From: Eopsaltria australis
Taxonomy: Eukaryota > Chordata > Aves > Passeriformes > Petroicidae
Direction: 5' to 3'
Length of the DNA: 64,000 nt
Assembly (NCBI GenBank): GCA_034509425.1
Contig: JAVTVJ010000033.1
Span: forward strand, 558,001 to 622,000
The notes under the pieces are model-generated. The model was not told the DNA's origin and did no database searches. It worked only from the letters and a program-made list of their open reading frames with translations. Shown piece by piece: positions 37,324 to 50,499 of the stretch (position 1 is the stretch's first letter; the number at the start of each line of letters is the position of its first letter). The position numbers were made by a program, and so were the translations under genes.

Positions 37324-37414
37324 CCTCTAGAAGTCCAGACCTTTTTCATATTTATCACTGCTGGAAGAGAAAGGACATTGCAGAAAGAAAGAATAAATCC
37401 CAACCCTCTCCCAA

Positions 37415-37430
37415 CAAAACAAAACAAAAC
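37415..37430 (+). repeat. (CAAAA)3 simple repeat
   Basis: Three CAAAA units occur in a row, with no longer structure around them. Confidence 0.85.
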
Positions 37431-40400
37431 CTAACCCAAAAACTTCACAGATTTTGAGCTCAGAAATTCTTTATCAGTGTCAATGTGAAGAGTTAATGTT
37501 TCTAAGAAGTCCTTAAATAAAACTCAAGACAAGGGGCCAATTAGTTATCAGATGGAGTCAAGATAGTCCATATTCATTCCACTTTACTTTAAGTGTTTTA
37601 AGGAGTTGTTTAAGAATTTAGATGTCTTCCTTTAGGTTCCCCCAGAAGAGAAAAAATTCCCCCACCCCAGAAATTACTTAATTCTCATATCCACTCTCTC
37701 ATACTCCTGTGTCTATTTCCTCACTGCAGAGCAAGCCTAACGAGCTGGATTGAAAGGAAAAAATGGACTGTGTAGAAAACTTTGCCTTGTGATCAAGAGA
37801 AATATAACATATCTTGCACCATGATTCTGAGAGGCAGCAGCATTCTTTCTTAGAAGAAAATAGAGTCCCCTGTAAAAGAACTAGGAAGTCAGTTAACAAA
37901 TTAATATTGTTTAATTCAACATTTTTTCCCCTAGCTCTCTGTCATTTATATGTAAACTGCATTCTAGATTCAACATATACTCTGAGGGACAGCTCCTCAG
38001 ACTGAGATAATTTACTGTTGCAGAAAAATGTTAGTAGTACTCATGGGGCTAAACGAGAAATGAAGGGAGACCATACCCCTAAAAGACATAAAGGGAACTT
38101 TATTCAGAAACAAAGAACATAATCTATCTAAAAAACAATTCTGAAAGAATTGTGCAGAGAGGTGGAATATGTGGTGGGTGGAGCAATAAAACACTCATGA
38201 AATTATCCTTAAAGTCACTTACCCTTATTATTTCTGATTTTAACTTGAAGTTCTATAAGTATTAGCTAAGCAATTTTCACTGTTTAATTTTTCCTCTCTG
38301 TTGGCTTTAATTAAGGTTGTCCTTGTGGCAGACTCTTCAGCCTGACAAATTTCAAAATACACCTTTTAAACAAGTGAACTTTTCTTGTAAGAGAACAGAT
38401 TTTCTTGATATTGTATATTCCATATCATCATCAAGAATAATTATATTTATTTCTTATATAGTAGTATGTTTGCATACAAGTTAGTTCAGGAAAACTAAGG
38501 TGGTGTGGAGAAAATAATTGAGAAGTAATGGAAACAAAAGATGTAGGTGTTTACTTGGTACTTATTATGATGCTAATCTCTTAATTGGCTCTGAAAATAT
38601 CTGAGAGCTTATTTTACTTTTGACTAATGTTGGGCTAATTCAAGAAAAATGAGGATATTATCTGTTTGCTAAGGCAGAACTTGAAAACTAAGAGAAAGAA
38701 ACACTAGCTTGCCCATGATACAGAATGTCAGTAATGCAATTAATAAATCAGTTTTCAGAACCAAGAAAGTCACAGTGATATTAGGCATCCCTTATCACAA
38801 CATTCAAAATGACACAGTAAGTCACAAACACAAGGCAATTTTACCTATCACATAGCATTTCTTGTTATCTTAAGAACTTTAATACATTCTGACAGTCTGT
38901 CATCAAGCAATCCAGTTTCAAGATAGCTTTTCTGGCTTAAGATTTCACAACAGTGGAGTCCTATACAAGGAACACTCACTGCACTAAAATGATTATTTTT
39001 CTTAATATATTCCAGTGGTTACTATTGTGAAGAGTGGATACACTTTTTCACTTTATGACTCTGATTAAACCATCATATACTGTTTGTATGCTGAAAAAAC
39101 TGTTTAAAAATAATTTGCTTCATCATTCCTTTCTTTACATTGTGTTCATGTCATAGAAAATCAAGAAGATGTGTGTCAGAAACCTAGCTTTCACATATTC
39201 TTCATTGTGCTTAAAAATTAATATAATTAAGAGCAAACTAGAGTGTTTGGCATGCTTTTATTTGTCTGTTTTCCACACTACAGTTCAAAAGCCTTCAGTT
39301 TCTCTCTCCTGCCTGCATGTGAACTACAGTTTAAGCAAACTATCTGGATTTAACTGCAGATTAAAAGACCTAAATTTTTCTCTCTATTTGTGGACTAAGT
39401 GTCAAAATTCTTAGGACAGTTAATTACATTCAAGACAGTAAAGAAAATCTGCACACCTACTCATCTCACTGTAGGCATAGACATGGAGTCACCTAATTAC
39501 ATTAGACCTTGCATAGGCAAGAAGTGCCATTTCAGGTAATTTATGGTGTCTGGGTCATCTTCAGGGACTTGCAGGTATGACAGAGGACCTATAGAAGACC
39601 TGTGTGTGGTTGATGGAAATCAGATGGAAATCTCTATATCATGTACAGCAGCCAGCCTATCCACTGTTCACAATTTGAGTGTTGTATGTGGCACACTCAT
39701 TTTACCAGAATTGAGTCTTCATTGAGCATAATGACAATAGAAGTATTGGCAAGTTAATGTGTAGATACCTGCACCTTCAAACTGAAGCTTTTGTATTACA
39801 GTTATATTTTATATAACTAATGATATTAAAATTAAATGTTCCACATCTTAGTTCTTGGAGATTTACCTGTTCTTTCCTGGTAACATCCTTTCCTCCCCTC
39901 AATTTGTTTTCCTAATTTTTCCATAATTTTTCTTATTAACAAATCTTTATCTTGCCTATCTTGCCTCTTGTAGAGTTTAATATATTTATATTTTATCTTT
40001 TATTTTTTAATTACAGAAACATCTGTCTAGGAGAAAAACTCCACTACAGTTGCACTTGATTTCCTCCTCACCTATTTTATAATTTTTTTTATTTGTATCT
40101 AAACATCCCAATATACTCTAGGAACTATAGATTTTGCTACTATATCTGCACAGTTAATTAGTTTAACATGTTAGGAAAAAGAATACATTTCATCCTTAAA
40201 AGAATTGCTTAGCAGCTCCAGTCAGCCTCTACTTCTTAGTCATACACTGTGTTTCTGTCTTAAAACAACTGCTTTTGGTTGTTGGGTTTTTTCTGTCCAT
40301 AAGCGAAAGGAAATTAAATTACATGGCAAACCTTATGGGGTGGATAATAATATACTGAATTAGATTTTCAAGTAACATTTGAAGAGGTTTTGAATCTGTG

Positions 40401-41653
40401 AAGCAGCTATAGCTTTTCATAACAACATTTGCTCTGAGGCAAAGCTATCAAAATGAAATCTAGATTTTGTGGAAGTTTGTCTCTGAATTTAGTCTTAGGA
40501 ATTTAGCTCTGGTTCTGTTTTTTGAAGGTAGAGCAGAAGTTCACTTTTGGCTTCAGGGATAGAAGAGAACAGATGTGGACAATGCTGAAAGAAGCATCCA
40601 GATATGAACATCAGTGCAAAGGAGACTATCATTAAAAATGTACTCCAGGTGCTGCCCTTCATTAGAAAATACTGGTTTTTTCACATAAAAACCTCCAAAG
40701 CTTAGGAGAATTTTTAAAACTATTCACTATTCACTCGAGGATTTCTTTGTTACTTTTTATTTCATTTTCAGACACTCATCTAGAGGCAATAAAATTGACC
40801 AACACACAGTAAATAACTGAACGTCATTCAGCTCAACCATTTGACAAATAGAAATATTTGGAAAAGCAGAGTTGCAGTATAAGCTGACACTAAAAATTCA
40901 CAAAAATATGACTTTTAGTCACAATATCAAGCACCTTTGATAGCTTTGTGTAAAGAAAAAGGTATATTATACCAAATACAAAAATTTTCTTGAATGTACA
41001 TATTATGATTGTAATCAAGAAATTATGGACTTACATACACTGGGAGTGACATCTAGCCCACCTAGGAGGCCACCTCACCCACCTCTGCACTCAAAATAGG
41101 CCACCTTCAACACTGGGCTCTGTAGCAACAAAAGGATGCAGATCATACAGCAAGAGTTTGTACAGATTTTGTAAAGGAAACCTGAAAACTTCTTTTTAAT
41201 TACAAATTACTACACTGAATTTAGTCCAAATGCCTAACCACGACACAAACAGCACACACACCTATAAAGCTTAGGTTATTATACTACTTAGCCTGATTTT
41301 TATGTTTGACCACAGGACTTTTAAAAATTTGTAGGAATTAAGTGTAAGTATGTATAGCATACAGAACTGGAAATGTTAAGTCCATTCCAACTTATGTTCC
41401 AAGATTCTGCAAGCTTATTTCAAAGAAAAATAATGATTAATATAATTATTTTATGGAAATTAAGATAAAATTTTTGATGCCATGCTGATTTTCCCTGTTT
41501 TCCCACCTTCATAGAAAAAAAAAAATCAGGGATTTTTTGGGTTGCTTTCTTTGCTTGTTTGTTTTTAAGATTTTAGAAATTAACTTTGAGCAGCACTCTA
41601 TGATTTCTGCTATGCACAAAAAATAAGAAAGCAGCAAAATTCATGCCTGCTGC

Positions 41654-41666
41654 TATATATATATAT
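41654..41666. repeat. Short (TA)n microsatellite
   Basis: About 13 bases of alternating TA. Confidence 0.9.
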
Positions 41667-42432
41667 GCAAACTTAGGATCATGGAAAACAATTATTTTTA
41701 GGGAGTATTTAATTTCAGCATAAGGGAAAACACAGCTCTGTTTACACCAGAATATACAGGCATGCTTCTAGGGGATGTAAACTTAGAAATTGCTTTATAA
41801 TTCTTCCAAAGAGTATAGAGGCATGACAAAAAACCACCGAGTTATACTCAGCATCCAATTTTTATCATCATTTTTTGTTGTAAATCTATTTCAGCCTCTT
41901 TCAACTCATCTATTTCCTTTAATAACTATTTTTTTCTTTGATGCAAATGTTTATTTTTTTAAGACCATAAAATAAGAAAAAGTAATAATCAAATTGTGTA
42001 GGGAAAATATTACTGAAAATTGAAAATGCCAGGCAAAAAGCATTTTGTTTTTAAGGACTAAGGTACAGACACTGTCATTCTGTGAGCATCTTCAACATAA
42101 TAGCCTGTGACTTGAAGGTAATATGCAATGAGTGTGATACAGAGGTTGTTATGGTTTCAGGGGTTTCTGTGACTTTTACTGACTGTAAAATCCTACAACC
42201 AAATATGTTAGACCTGATCCTGAAGGTATAATTCAGAGAATTACATAGCTTTCCTATATAGTGCAAATATGCATATATATGCACCTTCATCTTAAAATGA
42301 AACCCATTTTCCTCACATTAAAAGAAAGCTAATATTGCTGCCTATATGTTTCCAAGAATTCAGAATAATTCAGAATAATTGTGCCAACATATGAAAAAAA
42401 TCATTACTACCCACACATATGCGATGTTATAC

Positions 42433-42457
42433 AGTGGCCACAGGGTTTGTGGCCACT
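42433..42457. repeat. Perfect 10-bp inverted repeat (hairpin)
   Basis: AGTGGCCACA and TGTGGCCACT are exact reverse complements around the 5-base loop GGGTT. Each arm contains the palindrome GTGGCCAC. The stem does not extend outward, and no function is evident. Confidence 0.85.
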
Positions 42458-44320
42458 TAACTATTCCTATAATAAATGCTTTTGCTAAACAAAAGAAAAA
42501 TATTTAAAATTATGTTTTAGAGTAATATTTCCAAAGTTAGAGACAGCATACATAATATTGATATTAAGTGGGAGTTGGGTGCCTAACTGCCCTTCACGCT
42601 TTTGAGTCTCCCTTTTTTTTCTTATGGATGTTCTAAGCAAATCAAAGTCAGTGGAAAGTTTTTTATTTGGTTCAGGGGTGTTTAGATCAGGCAATGAAGG
42701 CCCAAATTTTTCCTGCTAGTGACAACAACAAAATTTATTGATTTATGGCTTCAGGACAAGTTCCTAAAGTGCCTTCCTTCTCATAACATGCACCATTTCT
42801 TTTTAAACATTTATTTCCCACAAAACACTCACAGTTCATATTTGTAGAGTTTGCCAGTAAATAAACTAGGCATTTGCTATGAATTCATCATCAATGTTAC
42901 TATATAGTTCTAGATTAATTTAGCCTTCTTGTAGTTTTTCCTCCAATTTATTAAATAGATTATTGTAGTGCACAAAACACTCTTCCTCACCCACTATTCC
43001 TCATCATAAAGGCTTGCCATAGACTCCTACCATTTGTTAATAGTTTTTTTCTCCTAAATGTCTTGCATTACACCCTGCAGGTAATATAAGACTGAAAAAA
43101 CTAAAACATAAAATGAAGAAAACATACAATTGAAATCTATGTTTAACACCAGGAAGTAACTGTTACAACAAAAAAGGTCTCTTTGACGCTTGAGTATTGA
43201 CTGTATGTTCTTAAAATAACAAAAACAAGGATTGTGTTTGAAATTATTGCTATTCTGGACCCTTTCCTCTCTTTGACTTACTGTTCTGTATCAAATTACT
43301 TGATTATCTTATCATTCAGAGAAGAAAATGCACACTACCAGATGAATGAAAATTATTTTCTTCATGGGATCATATTACAAGACTTTATTACTCACAGTAA
43401 TACAATTGAGTGAGAGACTGAATGAAAATTATACCAAAAATATAATTCTGAATTCTTGCTTAAATGTGCTTTTATAAGTATGTGTCACTTTTTTTGGTAA
43501 GTGACAATAGTACCAGCATTTTGTTTCTTGCTACTAGATCTTCATGTGTGAACTATGACTGTATTTTCCGGGCATTCAGCAGTTTACAAAAATACTATTT
43601 ATGATAATCTAAAAATATTTTATCAAATAACATGAAAACTATGAGCAGTAGTTAAAAGTAATTACCATTAAAAAGTAAATTGATAATGGGTAATTAGAGG
43701 AAAAACATTACGTATGTCTCATATCTGACTTACATGTGACACTCTTTTTATATAAGAGTCAGCCAGTTGTAAGAATCAATATTAATGTATTGACTATCAT
43801 TGCTAGAAGACCTTAACTCTCATGAACTTCAGAAATGGGAAACCTTTTGTTTCTATTCAGTTTTATGATTTTTTTCAGTTACTCAAAAGAGATGTTGGAA
43901 AAGGATATTACAAGAATTACCTTGACTTGTTTATACTGTTATTATTTGGAGAACTAAATAACAGCAAAAATCTGCAGAACTTAGACTTGTCAAAAATGTG
44001 CTTTCTTCCCAGGCCTGTCCTGAGAAGTAGATGTCAGTCAGATCAAATCCGTGATTTGGTCCTGAATTCAACTATGGTCCTCAGCTCAATGAGATATGGG
44101 ATTTTTGCCTCCTCCTATCATTTATTATATATTTTAAACTGCAAAATTACAGGATACATAAGGTCACAAGGGATCTCATGACCTCATATACCTCAATTAT
44201 TCTCTCCAAACATAGCACTGATTGCTAGATTCCACCTTGGCTTTACCATTGAAGCATAGCCAACAGTTTAATAGTGATTATTACCATATGGTTGTTTAAA
44301 TATGAGGTATTTCTTCCAGG

Positions 44321-44510
44321 CTGGGGCTTCCCAGTACAAGAAAGACATTGACAAACTGGAACAAGCCACTGAAGATCCATGAGATTGTGTAGTGCTAGAT
44401 TGGACATGGCACTTAGAACCCTGGTCTAGCTGACAATGTGGCGATCTGTCAAAAGTTGGACACGATGACCTCAGAAATCTTTTCCAAATTGATTCTGTGA
44501 TTCTGTGATT
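44321..44510 (+). mobile_element. CR1 LINE 3' end with internal deletion
   Basis: The left part, CTGGGGCTTCCCAGTACAAG then AAAGACATTGACAAACTGG, matches the end of the CR1 RT frame (a WAPQYKKD-type motif). It jumps directly to the last part of the 3' untranslated region: GTGGCGATCTGTCAAAAG, GTTGGACACGATGACCTCAG and TTTTCCAAATTGATTCTGTG. It ends in two copies of the ATTCTGTG octamer, the diagnostic avian CR1 terminus. Several hundred bases normally lie between these parts and are missing here. Confidence 0.88.
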
Positions 44511-44524
44511 ACAGAGTATCACAA

Positions 44525-44860
44525 AGACAGGCTGAGTGAACAGGCTTTCTTTAGTTTAGAGGACAGATTGCTAAGGGGTCAACTTAAAATTGTCTTTCAC
44601 TATTGAATATGTGTTTAGAAGACTTAACCAGGTTTTTCTGTGTGGTACAGCAAAAGGATGAGAATGAATGCAAATTGCATTGAGGAAAATTTCCTCTTGC
44701 TATTAAGAAAATGGCAACAATTAAAGAAAAGCAAATAGGGTGGTCAGACACTGGGCCAACTTTTTCCCAGAGATTCTGAAATTCCTTGCCCAGAGATTTT
44801 CAGAACTCTGCTGGATAATGCCTGGAGAAACTTACTTGAAAATACAACTTTCCCTTGATT
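44525..44860 (+). mobile_element. Older CR1 LINE 3' UTR fragment
   Basis: It follows the previous CR1 at once and in the same direction. TAGAGGACAGATTGCTAAGG and GGTCAACTTAAAATTGTCTT are followed by GAGGAAAATTTCCTCTTGC. Then come GGTGGTCAGACACTGGGCCA, TTCCTTGCCCAGAGATTTTC and AATGCCTGGAGAAACTTA, in the order of the CR1 3' untranslated region. It is more mutated than its neighbour and lacks the terminal octamers. The segment missing from 44321-44510 is roughly what this one contains, but its greater divergence argues for a separate, older copy. Confidence 0.65.
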
Positions 44861-46301
44861 TTATCATAAGGCTTATGGTTGCTTCCAAATTCTATCATAT
44901 CAGAATTTAATATGTGTGGAAGATGATGAGACGGGAAATGTAACCATAACAAATTCTTCACAGATTCCAGAGACAGAAGGCACAAATTGTGCATATGACT
45001 GGGCTGATGACAGGGGTGGGATTCAGGAACAATTTACAGGTAGAAGACAATGATACACAGACTCTCTGAGTGCTTCTCTGTAACAATATCCCAGAATGAC
45101 TGTGGTCAGTTTTATGATAAATCCCAATAACCTGCCTTGAACAAAATAAAAAAGATTTATCAATAATCTAATTATTTCTTTAAGTTCTAGATAATGTCTA
45201 GTTTTCTTTATCAATTACTCTGAGTATAGTCAGAAGATTTGAAGCAGTAAAAGTGACTAAGAAAATAGGAATTACAATAAATTATTTGTAGAATATATTT
45301 ATTTCTACACATGGAAATTTTGGCAAGTGATCATTCACCAAAAAGTGGTTTGGTTTTTTCTTTTTTCCTTTCTACTTTTCTGGCCATGCCTTCATCGCCT
45401 TTCTGTTGCATTTTTCCATGCAGTAGTTCTTCATTAGAGAAAACACTGTTCCTTTTAATTTTTTAAGAGCAAATCTAAAGTCTGTTAGCACTCATCTATG
45501 GAGCCATATGGGTTTCCATATGGCATTTCTTTTGATGACTGTACCATATTCAATATCTTATTCATGTGAATGTCTGTGAAATCAAGTGTTTTATCTTTAA
45601 TTTCCTGCACTGATGAATAGACGATAGCTCTGAGTGTATTAGCACATTTCTGCTTTATCTGTCTGTTATTAGATTGGAGGGTGGCACGTTCACACATTTT
45701 TAAATTGGGTAGTTGACTGGTCTAAGAGAAGACGTAGCAATATGAAATCTCTTCTGTCATGAGTACTATGAAAATCTTCTCCTTGGTATTGATCATTTTA
45801 TTGCCATAAATAAACAAGTTCAAATCTGTCCTAACAAGTGTAGAAAAACTGGATTAGAAAAAGATGGATACCATGTGAAAAGAACACTAAGGGACGTTTT
45901 TCATTTATGAGAGTGTCTACATGACTCAGAAATGTCACAACATGAGAAAGGTATTTGTTTAGAGCGCTATAAGCAGAAGGAATGAGTCCTTTTTGATGAA
46001 ATAAGCATGACTTCCAACAAGGCATTAATAGAAAAATGCAGTCTGAAATACTTTTGAAGATGTAAACCTCATAATGTCAAGTATTGCAGTTCAGCAAAAA
46101 CTCATTACTTATTTGATACAAGTAGATGCAGTTATGATTACATATCATAACATTCATCTACCAGACTAAGGAAACAAAGGAAACTTGTCATTTTATACGG
46201 CTAGGTAAAATTAAAGGGTATAAAATAAATATACATATATAAATTAGAGCTAGAAGTGTTTTCTTGTATTTTAAATGCCTACACCCTGTGTATTGAGCTG
46301 G

Positions 46302-46332
46302 TTTTTTGTTTGTTTGTTTTTTTTTTTTTTTT
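46302..46332 (+). repeat. T-rich tract with (GTTT)n and poly(T)
   Basis: A T6 run, GTTTGTTTG and a run of about 16 T bases lie together. This is plain low-complexity sequence. Confidence 0.9.
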
Positions 46333-48470
46333 CTAATGAAATAATTTTGGCTCCATTTTGAAAAGCATTGAGGTGTATGAGGTACACTTTACTTTAAAGA
46401 GTCCATTTAAGGAGTATGATTTCTGCTTTGGACTGATTCTAGATGTTTATATTTGCTTGCTAAGAAAAACAACTATCATTTTGCAAAATAAAAGCTAATT
46501 ATATTACCAGTATTATAGTATCCAAATTGAAGGGTATTATTTAAAAAATCTTATTCTATTAGAATGGAAAAGAAGAAAGTATTTTCATCATTAGGATTTT
46601 CCTGAGATTTTATAATAAGTTAACCATATCCAAGGAAAATGAAAGAGTTAAGAAACTCATATCCAGCCTTTTGCCTTTTTATTCCGAAGACGTGCAAACC
46701 GTGTAGTGCTAGTAGCAAGCAGAAGCTGTTCATCAGCCATCTTTTCCTCTGAGGAGGAAACAGTTTCTTTGAGGGAGATTAGTATCACAGTCTGATTCAG
46801 AGCATAGAAATTATGATGTATTCTTGATTTAAGCTTGCTTTCAGAATCTGAATAGGGAAAAAATGTCTGTCCAGTTATAGAAATACATTATTATTTTGAA
46901 AATATATTTCTAATGATTGCTTAAAATTTAATTTATCAGGGGTTACAAGGATGAAAGGAAGATAATATTTTGTCCAAAGGGAAAAGAAGAAATAAATGGA
47001 AAAGAAAAAGAAGAGAGAAATTAAGTGATATTAAAATAAAAGTTTGGGTGAACTCGGTTTGGAAATATTAGGAAAACCCCATGCACATTTTGTAAAGCTA
47101 ACTTTTGTCATGAAGATTATTTACTGTGCATGTACAGACTCAGTAAAGTTTTGTTTATCAGCTTCAGTTTTGTATGCAGTACATCATTATACTGCCCAGT
47201 ACTGCATTGATCTACAGAGCAATACTGAATACATATTTATGATGAGAAAAGGTTAATAACCTTCCAAAACTCCCATTTTGTTTTAAACTTTAATTAATTC
47301 CATAGCACATATAATATACAATTTCTTTCTTTGTAGGTGGGGTTTTTTTATTTGTTTTATTTTTACAAAAACACAGGAAAAAATTCAACAGTATGTTTTC
47401 TCAAACAATTATATATGTAAATATAATCCCATTAATATATAAACCATAGTTTTCTATTAAAAACAATAACTTTTTGTCAGAATTTAACAGCTACATAAAA
47501 GGTCTACTGCAGTAAAAGACATTAGCAGAAGCTACAGTTTGGATCTGATATCGTGAAACTCTTCCTACTAAATAAAAGCAGAACCATCCATATATATGTC
47601 AATAATTTTATAGGCAGAGCTGGGAAACTTTACTCAAGGTTTTTGATTTTCTCATTGTCTTTTCTTTATCTGATTCAGCTCTTCACATAGTTTACCAAAA
47701 CAGATTCACTAAAGTGCTAGCACAAGTAAATGTTTGTGTATTGGTTTATATAGAAGGTCATGCATCTTAAAAATTTCACATACATAAAAGGGTATATCCA
47801 ATGACTGTAATGATGAAAGAAGATAAAAAATCACACACTTCTCTTACAAAACAAATCATTCATACCTCCCTCTGTGGTACTAACTTATGCAGTAGATAAT
47901 TACTGTTGGCATTCTCTACACTGTAGTAACATGACTGCACAATTGGCAGAGATTATTATATTTTAAAATTCTCATTGGTAAGTAAAAAGAGATATAATTC
48001 TGATATAACTGCTTTTGAAATGGAAAGAAGTAAGAAAAATAAAACCAACAAAACAAAAACCCACAAAACCATATTGTTTAATCTATGCAGCTCAGCAAAC
48101 TCTTCATGTGGTGTTATGTTTTACAAGAATAATTATATCAAGCTACAAAATTATTTAAAAATATTTAAAATATATGTCACTCTAAGTAAAAAATTGTATA
48201 CCTTGTAACATTTATGTGTATATATTGAGTTGTGTAATAATTTCTCTCTATTTCTTTCATAGTGAATTCTGTTTAGGCTTTTTGAGAAGGGAAAGACCAC
48301 AAAAGATGCTTGTGTTGTGTGCATACAAAATGTATAAGCTCCAGAAATTCTCTAAAGGACAAAAGACACAATGGAGATCTCTTGCTTTCATCTTCATACT
48401 GACTAATGCTTTGCAATTACTTAACCAGTGACAATGTTCAATTATCCAAGATCTGTAGTCAGTTCTGTTT

Positions 48471-48516
48471 AAAAAAGAAAAGAAAAAGAAAACCAAAACC
48501 AAAACCAGAAACAAAC
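48471..48516 (+). repeat. A-rich tract with (AAAACC)n
   Basis: AAAAAAGAAAAG is followed by three ACCAAA-type units. This is low-complexity sequence, and it encodes the F- and L-rich part of the chance frame on minus. Confidence 0.8.
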
Positions 48517-50499
48517 TTGTAAGGTGTGGGAATAACATCAGGTCCAAATACTGAATTTTCTTTTGTTTAGTTTTCTAATAAAAAATTACCTCACATCTCT
48601 TTTTGCTAGGAGGAAGGCGGGAAAATGGAGGTGAGTAAAGTTACTGAGTATGAGAGAGAAAGAGAGCAGGTGGCACTATAAATTTACAAGCTTTAATTCA
48701 GCATTTATTGGAAAAAGGACTGTCCTTACTGCAGTGCTTGCAGCCTGAAATGCACTCCATCATTTCTCTCTGAAACTTTCGATAAGTCCAGGTGTGTGAT
48801 GGCCTTCAGCTCTAAATCAGGCTCTGCACTTCTAGACCTTCCCCTAGGCACCACAACGTCTTTGCCTTCTTACACACAAATTGAGTCAAGGCACTTTAGA
48901 CTTGTCTTCCTTAGCTACTTTACCTATTGTACTTGATATAAGACATCAAAGATTTTTCAGTTTCTGATTTACCCATTCCTCAGCTTGAATTGTAATGGTA
49001 ATGATGTGTTTATTCTCTAGATCTGAACAATAAAAGGACTGAAATACAATAGAATAATAAGTATTTTGCATTCCAGACATGGCAACTAAATAAGTAACAT
49101 ACAAACTTCAGAAAATTCTTTTGCTGCATTTATAATCTCAGTCAAGGTAAAAAATTAAGTCTGTTGAAATAGAAGTAGTATGTCATTCTTTCCACAAATT
49201 TCTTGATTGTTTTCATTCTTTATTGAACTTAATTTTTTTATTATACTGAAGTATTTTTAAAATACATAATTGGTATAGTCCTGGAAAAAGTAATGAGAAA
49301 AGAAATATACAAGGTCTAAAGGCTTTAGGATTCAAGAACTTTTAAAAATTAATATTAAAAAAAAAACCAAGTGATTAATGCCCACATTTAGTTGATTACA
49401 AAAACTCAGTTGAAGTCAAGCACCATGGAATGGTGTCTGGAATTTTAAATTTATATTTTTCAGTGGGAAGTAATTTTCACAAGCACTCTATATGTTAGAA
49501 ACCCTCACTGCATCACTAAATACCCCTAACTTGCAGGATGAATGCATGTATAGAAAAACAATGTTCTTGAGATTATGACAATCCATTACTAGATGCATAT
49601 GCTGATCTCCACCTGAGTTTGTAGGAAACATTCTGGGGGAAGCACTGGTCTCTACCACTTTCATCTGGATTGACTTCCTATACCTTAATTTGATGTTTGA
49701 AGTAATTTAAAGTTTTATGTAGTAAATGGTAACAAGAAGATTTTCTCACAGAAACACTGATATCTCACTGAAGTTTCAGAGGCTTTTGTCATTCCAGATT
49801 CAGGATAGAAGAGGTAATTAAAAGAGCAACAATAGCTCCTCAAAAACATCAACTCATTTTGTCTCAAAAGTCACTACATGAGGAGACCTGAAATCACTTA
49901 ACTAAATACCTAAGCAAAATCCAGCTTTCATGGCTCTACACAGAAATCAAAACTAAATATTTTTTTTTCTTCTGGACTGATTTTAATCTCAACCTATTGT
50001 GGGAGGGAAAGAAAAAGGCTTCTCAGTCACTTAAAGTGGAATCACCTCTCTTTTGTAACCACTTTTACTCACCAGGGTGCAAAATGACAAATCTTCTTCA
50101 CATTCTGGTGGGTGGATTCTTAATCATGAGATAGAAAACGAAAAAAAAATGTTATTGCAGTGTATTTATTCCACATAATACAAGCTGGAATACTTTCTTC
50201 AAGAGACAGCAGGTTTGAGCTGTTTTTCCCCTTTCTCTCCTCCTACCCTTCCGAAAGAAAAGCACTCTCAGCTGACTGATAATTCAGTCTTTCTCCGTTC
50301 TCAGAAATGGGGAAGTTAGTTACAAAATTTAGGACAAAAGGAGCAGGAAAAGCTTTACTTGACTAGTCTAGTGTCTTGTTAATCACAAGACACTTCAAAA
50401 GGTCTTTGCTTTACCTGATGGCAAAGCAAGAACATTTAAAACATGTGAAGAGCATGTAAAACTTTGTAGACATTGTTCTGTGGAAAAAAGCCCAAAACA

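Larger units (their letters stand above)
33014..44320. other. Long AT-rich non-coding stretch, no gene seen
   Basis: Eleven kilobases hold no exon, RNA gene or transposon that I recognise. Open frames reach 119 codons (43822-44181, plus) but contain no motif, and their amino-acid use is ordinary for random AT-rich DNA. Simple repeats at 35516-35551, 35687-35705, 37309-37323, 37415-37430 and 41654-41666 and one hairpin at 42433-42457 are the only distinct structures. Confidence 0.55.
44861..50499. other. AT-rich non-coding sequence, no gene seen
   Basis: No gene or transposon is recognised. A T-rich tract lies at 46302-46332 and a purine-rich tract at 48471-48516. Open frames are at most 96 codons (48257-48547, minus) and partly made of the low-complexity tract. 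Confidence 0.55.

Noticed and set aside
43822..44181. 119-codon open frame on plus
   Set aside because: No motif that I recognise; composition is as expected from AT-rich random sequence. I would revisit it only with conservation or transcript evidence.
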